Numbered from the stretch's first letter, positions 1 to 10,855 are shown. The stretch: DNA of 64,000 nucleotides from Whitmania pigra (GCA_021613335.1 JAJTWR010000044.1:3737501-3801500), one strand, 5' to 3'. Made by a program: numbers and translations. The notes: generated by a model not told the origin, from the sequence alone.

Positions 1-364
1 TGCGATTGTTGATTGCAGATTTTTTTATTGCCTTAAAAGACAAAAATTTTAAAAATTAAAAAATCTGATGCAAAAGACAAGCCAGATAGAAATCTTACAT
101 TTTTTTCTAAAGCTTTTGTATTTTCACTGATTTTATTTTTGAGATTATCAACATACTCACTAAGGCTTTTTCTTTCAATTAAAAGCACCTGAAAAAAATG
201 ACAAGATATCCAGGTTTCTTGAAACATGTTAAAAATCAACAGGACAACAAAATGCATTCTTTTAGATTCTCGAATTCTATTGGAGCAAGTCAAATATTAT
301 TCAGCTGGCTTTTTGATGCAGCTCATATAAGACCAAATTGACAAAACACGTTAGATGTACACTA
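1..364. other. No gene seen
   Basis: AT-rich sequence. The open frame at 33-293 on the minus strand has no recognisable motif and no coding-like composition. I see no repeat shared with the rest of the window. Confidence 0.5.
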
Positions 365-539
365 GGGTGACCCGCCAAAACAGCCCTGCGACAAAATAGC
401 CCCGTCAAAACCTCCTCGTCAATATATCTTTATAAAAAAAAATATGTATATGAGTTGAAGACATTAACCGATAACTTATTTCAAATTTGATTAAATGAAA
501 TGAGTTTTATGTTTTGATGGTGCTGTTTTGACGTTGTTA
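365..539 (+). mobile_element. MULE-type MITE, copy 1
   Basis: This is a diverged copy of the 187-bp element at 46267-46453. Both start GGTGACCCG, have tandem CAAAA/AATAGCCC words near the left end, and share the inner block ATGAGTTTTATGTTTTGATG. The right terminal inverted repeat is cut short at about 539, where a hAT end begins. It encodes nothing. The family's ends match those of the MULE relic at 24384, so it is most likely a deletion derivative of that element. Confidence 0.75.
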
Positions 540-543
540 ATAT

Positions 544-720
544 CAGTGATGCCGAGTACTTGAATACACGAGTACTTAAGGACGTACATAAGTACATTTG
601 TTGTACTTGAGTATTTATACTTAAGTCCGTTCACGATTGTGTACTTAGTACTTGTACTTTAAATACATTTTTAATACTTATTAATAAGTACATTTTAAGT
701 ACTTTTAAATTTTTTTTTAA
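544..720 (+). repeat. hAT-A left end with AGTACTT subterminal repeats
   Basis: CAGTGATGCC at 544 has the form of a hAT terminus. It is followed by about 160 bp packed with AGTACTT and its complement AAGTACT in both orientations. Dense short subterminal repeats of this kind are the transposase-binding sites of hAT elements. The matching right end was not found, so the element is incomplete. Confidence 0.65.
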
Positions 721-763
721 ATAAAAATTTTTAAAAATAAAAGTCCTATTATAATGAATTTGA

Positions 764-903
764 CCTCGACAGTTCTAATATAGTCCATGTTGTTACTGAC
801 AATGGAGGCAATTTCGTTAAAGCCTTCAAACAATTTTCTGAGCCAAGCATGTTAGAGGTGGAACCATCTGATGCATGCGACATTGATGATGGGACTAAGT
901 CAT
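764..903 (+). pseudogene. hAT-A transposase fragment, N-terminal part of the catalytic core
   Basis: The plus-strand translation includes HVVTDNGGNFVKAF, the signature around the second catalytic aspartate of animal hAT transposases, followed by an acidic stretch. The frame is interrupted at about 903 by a LINE inserted in the opposite orientation and resumes at about 2387 with the downstream hAT C-x-H region. The fragment lacks the N-terminal BED finger and the first catalytic aspartate. It is a relic and cannot be active. Confidence 0.8.
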
Positions 904-2386
904 TTATTTTATTTATTTTTATTTATTTATTTAACCGGTCGAAGGGCTGAACAGCCACTAATACGACCAGCCTCAGCAAAAACAATATAACCAATACAAC
1001 ATCGAGCGAGGAAAAGCAGGTTACAGATTAGTCTGTAATTGTTAAAAATTCCGAAAAATCTATCTCGAGGATTAATGCTCTGAAACGGGAGAAAGTGCCA
1101 GCAGATACCACCTCGTCTGGTAGGGAATTCCAGACCGCAACAACTCTGTTCAAAAAAAATTTTTTAGTAGCATTTGCCGAGCACTTCCTCGTACGTAACT
1201 TAAAGCGGTGTCCCCGTGTTCGATTGTACTGTGCAAATTGAACAAAATTTAAAAGATCACTATTCACAAGACCATTCAATAATTTAAACAGAAAGCAAAG
1301 ATCAGTAATTAAACGTCTATGTTCAAATGTTTTGAGCCCTAGCATCTTAAGTCTGGCTGGATATGGCGAATGGTGGGAATTGCCTTAGTGAATCTTCTTT
1401 GTACTGACTCAATTCTTTTAACAAGGTATTTGAGGTGGGATTTCATACAGGGGAGCAATATTCTAGTATCGGCCTAACATATGTACAAAAGGCTTTTATT
1501 AGAGTGGTTGGGCCTCTAGTAGAAAAAGACAATAGGATCAGTTTGGATACGGTTGATGCTTGTTTCACGATATTATCAATGTGTTTGTCAAAGTGGATAG
1601 AAGAATCAATGAGCACCCCTATATCTCGAACTATGTCAACTCTTGTTAGATTGTTGTCATTAATGAAATATTCACAAGGGTTAGAACTTCTTCTGCAGCC
1701 AATCAGTGAGAGAATCTGGCATTTGTCAGGAGCTAGTTGCAACTGCCATTTATCACTCCATTCTGCTATCCTGTCAAGAGAGTATTGTAGTAGGTATGGA
1801 GACTTATTGTAAAGCTTAACATCATCTGCAAAGAGTTTGCTGATGGTGCCTGAGCTGTCAAGAGTGCTGGGTAGGTCATTTATGAAGAGTAGAAATAAGG
1901 TTGGTCCTAGAACACTGCCCTGAGGGACTCCACTTGTGACAGAAACTTCATCAGAAATAAATCCATTAATATTGACTCTTTGTGTCTTCAAATTGAGAAA
2001 ATCCATAAGCCAACCATTCAGATTGTCACTAAAGCCATAGGTATATATCTTGCTCATTAGTTTAATATATGAGACAGAGTCGAATGCTTTACGGAAATCC
2101 AAGTAGATGATGTCTAAGTTTTGCTTGTTCTGTAAGGCATCAGTCCATTGTTGGGTGCATTCGAGGATGTTGGTAGTGGTTGATCGAGCTGGAATAAAAC
2201 CATGTTGGCTACACTCAATTAGTTTGTGGTGTAACAAGTATTTCATAACAAATTTGTTGATTATTCTTTCCATAGCTCTGCAGCAAGTAGATGTAATTGA
2301 TATTGGTCTATAGTTTTCAGAGGATATGGTGGGGCCTTTCTTGTGGATGGGTGTCACCAAAGCAATTTTCCATTCTAAAGGTAATT
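903..2386 (-). mobile_element. CR1-like LINE, 5'-truncated, inserted in hAT-A
   Basis: This is a non-LTR retrotransposon on the minus strand. Its 3' end lies at the left as an (ATTT)n block at 903-933, which reads as a TAAA tail on the element strand. Just inside the tail is a hairpin, GGCTG-AA-CAGCC. Coding sequence enters at about 2381 with no start, so the copy is 5'-truncated. The flanks both contain ATTTATTT, but the exact target duplication cannot be fixed in such simple sequence. The insertion splits a hAT transposase, so it is younger than that hAT. Confidence 0.85.
1028..2381 (-). pseudogene. CR1-like LINE reverse transcriptase, frameshifted
   Basis: The main frame (1443-2381) covers the finger and palm of a LINE reverse transcriptase: KKGPTISSENYRPIS, a DFRKAFDSV block, SGVPQGSVLGPTLF, and the catalytic FADDVK. 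It then runs into the thumb at VRPILEYCSPV. Two frame changes follow, near 1440 and near 1345. The C-terminal part continues at 1028-1345 with HRRLITDL and RVVAVWNSLPDEVV, a tail typical of the CR1/L2/Rex group. No endonuclease domain remains and no RNase H is present. The product would have primed cDNA synthesis at a nicked target; this copy is dead. Confidence 0.85.
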
Positions 2387-2990
2387 TATTTATTTAGAAA
2401 TATCACAGTTGTTTGAGCAGACGGAATCAGAATCATGTATTTATCTGCATTCTCATTTACCATGTTTCTCGCGCACATTAAATTTGTTGGCTTCTGTGGA
2501 TGCCAATAAAGCACTGGCAAGTGATGCGACTTTCAAGCGAATGTATCGTTCAGTGGCTGGCAAATGTTCCAGCTTAAGTAATGCATCACATCAGAGTTCA
2601 AAAGCTGCTGAAGCATTGTTTGATGTTCTTGGGAGAACAGTACCTAAGACTTCATTTTCTTGAAGGAATGGATTGAAGTAATGAGACCAATTGCACAAGC
2701 TCTGGATAATTTACAAGGAGAAGACACATCTGGAGCTTATTTTGATTCCATTCTGCCAACAGTACACACCACACAACAAAGGCTTAATTCAACTTCATCG
2801 ACTTGCACGTTTAATAATAGCTATTCAGGCTGGAATGCAGAAAAGGTTTGGACATATTTTGTAATTTGAGAGCATAGCAATAAACTTCAAGATGAAAGAT
2901 TTTATAATTGCTGCTGTTCATCATCTGCACATGTTGAAAAGACTATTCAGTCAAGTTGGTCTTATACTGACTTCTCAAGGGGCCGCCCAA
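2387..2990 (+). pseudogene. hAT-A transposase fragment, middle part
   Basis: This continues the reading interrupted at 903. HLPCFSRTLNLLASVDANKA corresponds to the conserved H-x-L-N-L segment of hAT transposases. Next comes KRMYRSVAGKCSSLSNASHQ and, in another frame from 2660, PIAQALDNLQGEDTSGAYF, a familiar hAT motif (P-x-A-x-ALD-x-LQGE). A last recognisable piece near 2890 reads DFIIAAVHHLHMLKRL. At least two frameshifts are present. The C-terminal dimerisation region is missing; the sequence changes to a different hAT at about 3045. Confidence 0.8.
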
Positions 2991-3044
2991 GGAACAATAA
3001 ATTATTTCCATTTCATTAAAAAAATTAAAATAGTTTGTAGGGCT

Positions 3045-3976
3045 TGAGAACAACCGCTGTCATCTCTTTCTTAGCGTGTTAAAGTTATTAACCTCATCAA
3101 AGCACACGCCCTTAACTCGCGCCTGTTTGAGCAGCTTTGTGAGGAGATGGACGCAGAGTACAGATGCCTGCTCTTACACATAGAAATACGATGGATATCC
3201 AGAAGCAAATCGCTAACCAGAGTATTTGAATTGCGAGAGCCATTGCAAAAATTTCTCTCAGAAAAGAAGTCACCGTTGGCAGCGCATTTCGGTGACAAGG
3301 TATGGGTCGCAAAACTAGCTTACCTGTGTAACATATTTAGCCTGCTCAATGAACTCAATCTGTCCCTTCGTGGGAAAATGACAACTGTTTTCAAGTTGGC
3401 AGACAAAGTAGCTGCATTTAAAGCCAAACTGGAGTTGTGGGAAAGCGCGTGAACAGAGGCATTTTGGACATGTTTCAAACATTAGCGGGGATTTTATGCG
3501 AGACTGAACCTGAGCATTCATTCTCCAAGTTGGTGACGGATCACCTGTCTTTGCTTTTAAAATAGTTCGAGCGTTACTTCCCAACCACAAAAGACCCACG
3601 AACTGGTAAGGAATGGATCCGCGACCCATTTGTCAACAAACCAGGCGAATCTAGCATGTCTGTGCAAGAAGATCAACTGCTGGAGATTGCTAATGAAGGC
3701 GTCCTTAAAACTGCGTTCCAGACAACTCTACCGGTGTTTTGGATTAAAGTCATGGCGGAATATCCTGAGATTGCAACCACAGCACTTAAATCCCTGTTGC
3801 CATTTCCGACATCCTATCTTTGTGAAGTGGGGTTTTCTTCAGAGAAAGTAACCAAAACAAAACAACGGAATAAACTGGACATAAGCATCACACTTCGGGT
3901 GTTATTGTCTCCGATTACCCCCAGATGGAACCGTCTCGTTGCAAAGCTCAGGGTTTTCATTGATTTAGCCTTCTAA
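3045..3976 (+). pseudogene. hAT-B transposase, C-terminal half (GTF2IRD2/FAM200-like)
   Basis: The protein matches the transposase group that gave rise to vertebrate GTF2IRD2, FAM200 and ZBED5-like genes. Motifs are KAHALNSRLFEQLCEEMD, LLLHIEIRWISRSKSLTRVF, KKSPLAAHF, LAYLCNIFSLLNELNLSLRG, then VFWIKVMAEYPEIATTALK and FPTSYLCEVGFSS, the hAT dimerisation segment. The piece is broken by a stop after LELWESA (3452), a frame change near 3480, and a stop near 3564. The N-terminal half, including the zinc finger, is absent. It is not part of hAT-A. Confidence 0.85.
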
Positions 3977-4097
3977 TTAGTTAAATTTCAAATCACTTTA
4001 TATTCATTTTTTGGTGTAACTGTATGTATTTTGAAGGCATATTTAAATACAATTAATTTAAAGTTATTAAATCAAAACGATCTAAAATGTAAACAAT

Positions 4098-4182
4098 CAG
4101 CTCCCCCCCCTCCCCCCGAGCGGGCCGCGGTACAATTATCAAGCATTGACCGGTCCGCGGCGATAAAAAGGTTGGGGACCAC
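4098..4182 (+). repeat. hAT-B right end
   Basis: The sequence runs through GCGGGCCGCGG and ACCGGTCCGCGG to GGTTGGGGACCACTG at 4168-4182, whose complement CAGTGGTCCCCAACC is a classic hAT terminal inverted repeat. It lies 120 bp after the hAT-B transposase stop, as expected for the 3' end. No left copy was found, so the element is 5'-truncated. Confidence 0.8.
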
Positions 4183-4293
4183 TGCCTTAATTGAGAGAGG
4201 CATAAAATCTTGACGTTCTCCATCTAAAAGACTGTTTGAAAACAATAAAAAAAAACTGCACACTCTTCAAATAAGAAGTACTTTGATACATTT

Positions 4294-4576
4294 TAGGGCT
4301 GCAAACAACTAAAATGTGCTTGATCGATTAATCGGAAAAATTTTGATCGATTAATCGATTAAATTCGATTAATAACAACTCACATATATTTCAACTATTT
4401 TTAGGTGATTTGGTAACTATACATTAGTCGGTACTAAACACACACATCCAAACGACCTCAGTTAGCTCAAACAATCAATTTAACTTCACAAACACGTTGT
4501 TCGATTAAAAAAATTTTAACCGGTCACAATTTTTAACGATTAATCGTCGAATTAATCGATTAAATCCGCAGCCTTA
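4294..4576. mobile_element. hAT MITE, 283 bp, exact 8-bp target duplication
   Basis: The termini are TAGGGCTGC and GCAGCCTTA, an imperfect inverted pair. The subterminal regions are filled with CGATTAATCGATTAA words in both orientations. The element is flanked by ATACATTT at 4286-4293 and again at 4577-4584, the 8-bp duplication that defines hAT insertion. It has no coding capacity, so it depended on a transposase encoded elsewhere. The subterminal words probably serve as its binding sites. Confidence 0.9.
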
Positions 4577-4844
4577 ATACATTTGCAATTCTTTGTTCAT
4601 GCTTCTTGTATTTGTTTAAATCATGCCATAACTGAAGATCATTACAAAGAACATCAACCCCCAACAAATGCACTGAGCTGTACTTTCTTACATATAATAG
4701 CATATTAAAAACACAATGACTCTAGTTTGTCAAGCATATCTTTGTCATATTCCTCTTGATACAGTTTGCTGGATATAGAAATGATAGCATCCATCACACA
4801 TGATCTTTTGAACCCGATCGTATCTAATGGGTAACTTGCTCAGG

Positions 4845-5462
4845 CAGTGGCGTAAAAGGGGAGAGGCGGCATGTGCCAAAGGGCGGCATTTTGAGAGTAC
4901 GTAAAAATTAAACAATTGAAAAATGGCCGCCCCATTTCTCCAGTTTTCTGCTGTGTCCATTGAAGGATCAGATTTCAATTTGGCATTAGGTATAACGTAT
5001 CGAATGATGTAAACATGTACGATCCATACATCAGAGAAAATCACCTTACCATGCCCTCATCAGGTCATCCCTGTTCATCAACTCGATAACATCGATGGAC
5101 CCGTTGGGGATTCTGCTCCTAATATTGTGGTTCTGCTGCGTATCTTCTGCGTTTAGGAAGGTTGTGTGCTGCTAGTTGTGAGCGCTCATGCTCCAAATTT
5201 AAGTTAATAAAAAACTACCTTCGATAATCGATGAGCCAGACAAGGCTTACAGACTTCTATTCTCTAAAGATGGACTGAATGTTGAGACCGTTATAAAAAA
5301 AAAACTTAGCGGAAAGAAAAGCACGGAAAATTTATTTGCAAATTTTTAATTTGATCCATGAAAATAAATATTTGGGACATTTTCGAAATTTTGAAGGTTA
5401 AGGCATTATTAGGGCAAATCTTATGACCGCCCCGGGCGGCAAGAACTGTTGGTGCGCCACTG
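4845..5462. mobile_element. Non-autonomous hAT, 618 bp, copy 1
   Basis: The left terminus is CAGTGGCGTA and the right terminus is TGCGCCACTG. The flanks are TGCTCAGG (4837-4844) and AGCTCAGG (5463-5470), an 8-bp duplication with one mismatch. Just inside, GGGCGGCA occurs near the left end and its complement-like GGGCGGCAAGAAC near the right. A shorter, diverged relative lies at 53990-54559. No transposase frame is recognisable. Confidence 0.85.
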
Positions 5463-5520
5463 AGCTCAGGCGTGCCTCCCAAACCAAAAGGATGATTTCT
5501 GCACATTCTCTATAATCATC

Positions 5521-5713
5521 ATTGGGTGGCTTGATAGGTGGAAAACTGTGTCGGACGTTTTTTCAAGAACGGAATTTTTTCAAGCGATTTGAAACAATTT
5601 CACCCTTAATGACAGTGCTAAATTAAAAACCTGTCAAATTTTAATAAAAGCATGTCCGAAATGGCTCCAAAACTTGCCTATAGGCACTGTAGGCAATTTA
5701 AAAGATTTTAATC
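5521..5713. repeat. Interspersed repeat R, copy A, left piece
   Basis: It aligns with 32349-32500. Shared words include CAGTGCTAA, CCTGTCAAA, TTTAATAAAA and CCAAAACTTGC in the same order. Copy A resumes after the pogo element at 8261-8321 (shared GATAA-GTATCTTTG and GCTTATG) and again after a hAT at 9117. The repeat has no visible ends and no coding frame. Its value is that it proves the borders of the elements inserted in it. Confidence 0.7.
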
Positions 5714-5829
5714 TACCTTATTTTCACGAATTTAACACGCGGACGAATATAACACGCAATTTTTCCAATTTATGTAAAAAACCACTTATAAAACACGCAA
5801 ACGATTATAACACGCATTAAACGTTAATG

Positions 5830-6613
5830 AGGTGTCGGTTCGTGACTGGAGAAAGAAAAAATGCTTGCTTGAGAAACTGAATCCTAGAAACGTGCATGCC
5901 GTGGCCAAAATGCGAAATGGCCAAAGTTAGAGATTGATCTAAAGCTATGGGTCTTGGAAGAAAGGAAGAGATAGCTTTCGACATTCCCGCCAGGGGAACA
6001 GTGGAAGCATCTGGCGCCAGAACTGTGGCAATAACAACAAGTGGTCACGAACGGACATGTTTCACAGTCATACTTGGATGCTCTGCGGCTGGCACCAAGT
6101 CAAAACCAATGTTGATTTTCAAGAGACAATGCGAAAAATATTTAGCATGAAGCTCTGGATTCAGAAATAATTTCAAACGAGACCGGGCGGATTCTTTTCA
6201 AAGAGCTCGCGGTTGATTATGGATGAACGATTGCTCATAAAGTTAAGAAAATGCTCAACTTAAGCTGATGTCACATTGCAATCATCCCGGGTAGTCTATC
6301 ATCTAAACTGCAGCTACAAATCGTTGATAAATTGTCAGGTATGAGTGGGAGAAATGGATGCAAATGGCACATACACTTACACACCGCCTGGACGCGTCAG
6401 GAAGGCCATTTATTCCGAGGTGTGCACGTGGGTTGCACGAGCATGGGACAAAGTGATTTGATTCTGAGTGGCTTTAGAAAGGTTGGAATTAAGTCTACAG
6501 GAAAGGAGTAAAGTGGCCACAAGGATTATGAACTAGTCTGCGATCCGGCAAGAGCTGAAAATGAATTTGAAGACTTATGACGGATTTGAAGGCTTAGCTG
6601 ATGATGAGGAATA
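5830..6613 (+). pseudogene. pogo-like transposase, decayed
   Basis: The DNA-binding N-terminus survives as VSVRDWRKKKCLLEKLNP followed by a KWPKLE segment, the CENP-B/pogo helix-turn-helix type. The start of the DDE domain (5947-6150) reads VEASGARTVAITTSGHERTC and SAAGTKSKPMLIFKR, a typical pogo block ahead of the first catalytic aspartate region. A later piece near 6370-6440 gives TYTPPGRVRKAIYSEVCTWV, the C-terminal pogo motif, and the frame ends DGFEGLADDEE. The middle of the DDE domain is deleted, and several frame changes and stops are present. It cannot be functional. Confidence 0.75.
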
Positions 6614-7005
6614 ATTATTATTGGTCTTCTGATTGATTTTTTGAATGTGCATTATGTCTGTTAATAAATTGTTTACAAACTTCAAAGATTAACAATTCAT
6701 GAGCTCGCTGCAATTGACCAAAATTGGTCACGAGTCGCTTCGATATTGCGTTCTCTCTCCAATTCTTCCTCAAAACTATTTTTATTTTAAGATTTGCATC
6801 AACTTCCTACTTTGAAATGCAGACTGTTCACGCATAATAATTTGTAAGACAAAAGTAAAGCAATACTTCAAAGGACGGTAACGAACTCGTTAACCTGGTT
6901 AATTCCACGCGGCAAAGGTTTTCGCTTAACGAGTCTGTGTCCCATAACTCCCTAAATATGGAAATCACATATTATAAATTACAAATATTAAGAGACATTT
7001 TAAAA

Positions 7006-7055
7006 AGCAGTCCAAATCATCTCAGTTATGCAAAGGACTATAATCAAATAAATAA
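7006..7055 (+). mobile_element. Tail-only retroposon insertion, 50 bp
   Basis: The whole insert is the hairpin tail found on the I-like LINE at 38657: AGTCCAAATCATCTCAG, TATGCAA, GGACT, then TAATCAAATAAATA. It is flanked by AGACATTTTAAAA (6993-7005) and AGATATTTTAAAA (7056-7068), a 13-bp duplication with one mismatch. Only three bases precede the hairpin. It is therefore a genuine retroposition event that copied only the RNA's 3' end. Confidence 0.85.
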
Positions 7056-8321
7056 AGATATTTTAAAACATTTTGAGATCAATTCTTGGAGTAGATGATG
7101 AAGTTAAGTAGATGTACCATGCTGTGAGACACAACTTCACTGGAAGGTATAGAATTGTTGAGGTTCAAACAGTACATCAATTATAACAAAATTTCATAGT
7201 TAAAGTCTCCTTGGATCATTGTCCAAAAAGTCTAAATGGATCATTGATCTGAGCATGAAATGTAGCTCATATACAATAGGCTTCATAATTGCATTGAAAG
7301 AAACAAGGTTTTTTAAATAAAATGAGATCTTAATGCAGATACTGAAGTTATGCATATGTACCATGCTCTGGGACACAGCTTCACTGTGAAGGTATGGAAT
7401 TGATGAGGTCCAAACAATGAATCAACTACAACATGAAAGCATAGCCAAAAGTTGCATATAATTTTTGCCAAACAATGGGTTTCATGATATGCTCTTATGG
7501 CAATGTAAAAAATCAAGTGACTCATCACCAGCAAAATCCAGAACAGTAGTGGTAATTCATAACAGTTACCAATTTGAATCTTCATAATGGGCTCCAAGAA
7601 AATGAGCTAAGACTTTCATTTTGTTTTCCAATAAAGATTACAAAAGACTGATAACTGACACTATTATCAAAATTGTATCTATTTTGTTCCATGCTTTAGA
7701 CAAGTGTTCAAAGGGTTTTTATAACAGGACCATTAAGAGATTGAAGACATTTGCTACAATACGTTCATGCGTGTGATGTTTGACTACTAAAATGTTAAAT
7801 ATCACCAACCAAATCTCTATCTGAAACCCCGACATCAAATATAATTATGAGTAACAATTTGTTACTAACAAATAGTTGAATAATTGTGACAAAAATAAAT
7901 TAGTTTCATGTAGTTGTCATCAATTAATTTCTGCTAAATTCAAATTGACGACCCAAATTCGAGAGCAGGACAATGCAATGATTAACGTGACTGCTTTGCC
8001 ACATGTTTCTTGTAAGCATATATCGGAAGTTCTTTATGCAATGCGTTAACGCCCAACCAATTATAAGCTATTTAAAATTAAAAACATATTCTAAAACTTT
8101 TACAAAAAAACAATCAAAAGTCTGTGCTATCATTTAAAATTTTAATTTTTGTTGGTCGGAAATCAAATTCATGTAAATTAAATCTAGCATAACACGCATA
8201 CGATTATAGCACGTAGATAGGGGTGCGCGGTACATATGTAATATGGGTGAAAATACGGTAAAAAGATTTTTTTTAAAGTGGGCGATAAAGTATCTTTGGA
8301 TTTGAGCTTATGATGCTAGAG

Positions 8322-9116
8322 CAGGGGTCTCAAACTCAAATTGCTCCGAGGGCCAAGTGATGACTTCAAAAGTTCCTCGAGGGCCAGTACTTGTTTAAAA
8401 TGATAAAAAGTTAATAAACAAGACAACGTAATAAGAACGTAGTGCTTTACAAACTTTCTAAAATCCATTTATTACAAATGTAATGTAGTCAATTTATGTA
8501 TCGTTTTTGGCGTATCTGTATTTGGTTAACTTAGGTTTCAGTCACTTTTTGTACTGACTGCTGACCTGGCGGCGTTTTGCGTCAACAAGGGCATCAATAT
8601 TAGGCTTGATTTTGTGAGAAGAAACCGATCTCAGTGTTGCTTGCAAATGTTCATGAGTGAGCTGTGACCTCAGTACAGACTTGTTAACTTTCATGGATGA
8701 GAAAAATTGTTCACATGCATATGTACTGCCAAACATTGCAAGAATCCTTGCAGTATCAGAGAGTAACCTTGGAAATCTTTCTCGTGAAAGAAACGTGTAG
8801 AATTCGGGAATCCCTACTTCTGCATATTTCTGATTCAAGATAGTATCACACTGGAGTTCCACCAACTCCATTTGCAATTCCTCCGCAACAGTGTCAATTT
8901 CTACAGCAAACGGCGTCGAAAAAATTTGAAATTGTGGCTCCAGTAACTTAAAGTCTGCAAAACGCACATCAAATCTGCATATTCTTTCAAGCATTTGGGT
9001 TCAACTTTGCCTAAGGAATTCAGAGTTGAGAAATGGGCCAAATTGCCCTCACCAAGTTGCTTCATCGTCGCGGGCCGCATGAAATGCCTTTGCGGGCCGC
9101 GTGTTTGAGACCCCTG
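8322..9116 (-). mobile_element. hAT deletion derivative, 795 bp, exact 8-bp target duplication
   Basis: Left terminus CAGGGGTCTCAAAC; right terminus GTTTGAGACCCCTG, a perfect inverted pair. TGCTAGAG flanks both sides (8314-8321 and 9117-9124). Inside each end is a GGGCC-rich block (GAGGGCCAAG; GCGGGCCGC). The only coding content is the last part of a hAT transposase on the minus strand (8542-8994). The element sits in repeat R copy A. It is an internally deleted, non-autonomous copy. Confidence 0.9.
8542..8994 (-). pseudogene. hAT transposase C-terminal fragment
   Basis: An open frame of 150 codons covers only the C-terminal dimerisation region. It runs LERICRFDVRFADF, then VEIDTVAEELQMELVELQCD, then FPRLLSDTARILAMFGSTYA and CEQFFSSMKVNKSVLRSQLT, ending HEHLQATLRS. 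CEQFFS-x-MK-x-NKS-x-LRS-x-LT is the hAT dimerisation signature of the GTF2IRD2/SCAND3-like group. The N-terminal finger and the whole catalytic core are missing, because the element was internally deleted. No start codon context suggests independent expression. Confidence 0.85.
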
Positions 9117-9124
9117 TGCTAGAG

Positions 9125-10108
9125 CAAGATGATTGGCCCTGTTTCGCTCTTGTTTAATTGTGAACTAAGATGCAAAATGTTTGCTTTAATGCCAAAGAAA
9201 GGAGTTCGTCTTGCAAATCTGGTACCAGTGAAATTGTTTGGAACCCAATGTTTCCAAATATTTTGATAAAATAAATAAATAACATAAAATTATAATAAAA
9301 TAATAAAACAGAACAGGCATAAATGATGTTTAAACTCTTTCAGGAACAGTACCAGATAAAGTTCGTGTGTTTTGAGACTAGAACAAGCAACATTTTATTT
9401 CTGGAATAAAAGCTTGGCAGAAATCAACTTGACATATAGGTGTTATGTAATGGAACTAACTGTTACAAAGATGTTTGAAACACTGAAACACATCTAACAA
9501 AAACTAAGCATAAAGTTGTTCTATAGATCCAGTGAGTATTGGACTTCAGTTGAAAAGTCTAGGAATGAAGGTGGACTGAATGTAAATTTTATTGCATCTA
9601 CCATCACGTCAGTCATGGCTAGGTCACTTCATTTGTCATGAACTAACAGAGTTTCGATCTAGAAACTATTATCGTGAGCTTCTTCAGTCATCGCTGTTAT
9701 TTCTCGGAGCTGAGCTCAGTGGAGGCATTCAGGCTCCAGATCATGCTGGATTGCCAATAGGCGTGTTGGATTGCAAAACTGATTCAAGCCCTAAAACTTA
9801 TGTTTCGCTCCTGATTCTAACTGCATGTGAGCTGACATCTCTTGGCCACTTCAACACTATTTCAAATTAAGGTCAAACTGAAGGCATGGTTTATATTTCC
9901 ATGTGCTTCAGCAGAATGATCTGCTCATTCTGTGAGTTAGAAAGCTACAAAAATAAATGAAGATGTAGCTAGTGCGCAATTACGTCATATATGGTATGGA
10001 CACATATGGTATTTAACTAAAAATGACTCAAATGACGTCAGCCATGGTAGTGGCCCTGCACCCGAAAAAAGAATGGCTTTAATTTAAGAGTTAAATGGGG
10101 TTCTAACG
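9125..10108. other. No gene seen
   Basis: The first 50 bases may be the right-hand remainder of repeat R. The rest shows no protein motif, tandem repeat or terminal repeat. The open frame at 9592-9870 (plus strand) has no recognisable domain. Confidence 0.5.
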
Positions 10109-10406
10109 AAGCATGGGACTTTCTTCGTTTCCCTTCCGTACGTACGTACGTACGAAAGATCAGTTTTCGAAAGTTCGGAGCAAAATTATTTCCGAACTAA
10201 AACCGACTGTTCGGAATTATTTTCGGAAATTCGCTTGTAATCGATTTTCTGAAAAAAAATTATAATATTAGTAATTTGTAATAACCAAAATTTGTCTATT
10301 TTAGGTTTATGTTCCGTAGACACAGAATAAAGTTCTTCCGAGAATGATCTCGGTTTTGTCTCTATTTCAAGCATGAACTTCTCTCCTAAAACTTTCTATT
10401 CTTACC
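10109..10406 (+). mobile_element. TA-type element X, copy A, left piece
   Basis: It begins AAGCATGGGACTTTC, the same end as copy B at 27965-29014, and matches copy B in inverse orientation through GAAAGATC, GTTCGGA, CCGAACT and the GTTCCGTAGACACAG block. A (GTAC)n run lies at 10138-10155. At 10407 it is interrupted by a 5-kb hAT and resumes at 15410 (TACGTACAGCAG, then ACTGGTCCAAAGTAAATG and GGAGGAAGGTGAATAGAC). The right end is degenerate and lies near 15656. Confidence 0.7.
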
Positions 10407-10855
10407 CAGCGGCGTAGCTGGCCGGGGGGGTCTTGGGGTCCGGACCCCCCCTGCTGGGATCTGGACCACTTTTTCAAATGGTCCAAATCCGGTGAGTTTT
10501 TTTTTATTCTGGGAGGGGGGAGTATAGTAACAATGAGTGAAAGGATGAGCCTTCTATTAAAACATTAGTATTAATAATGTCAAGCACATTTTCATTCTGA
10601 AACATTTATATGACAAATTATTTTTCAATTAAATGAATCATTCAAATATTTGATATACTTTATAAGGATTTTTCAAAAACATTTCAAATTCTCTAAATAT
10701 TTATTTGAGTTTACTTTTAGTTGCTCGTCCGCTGTTTTTGAAAATAAATCGCGTTTTGTTCTGAACTACGAAGCAGTTCACGAGGTAAAGTATAAAGCAT
10801 ATTTTAAATTCTATAATAATAAAAAATAATAGTAATAATAAATAGAACTATAAAA

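Larger units (their letters stand above)
5714..8260 (+). mobile_element. pogo/Tigger-like DNA transposon
   Basis: The termini CCTTATTTTCACGAAT (left, 5716) and the complement of ATGGGTGAAAATACGG (right) form an imperfect inverted repeat. A TA dinucleotide lies at each border (5714-5715 and 8259-8260), the Tc1/mariner/pogo target duplication. TAACACGC words recur near both ends. The interior carries a decayed CENP-B-type transposase (5830-6613) and a 50-bp retroposon tail (7006-7055). The part from 7070 to 8190 has no recognisable frame. The borders are confirmed by repeat R, which is split exactly here. Confidence 0.8.
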
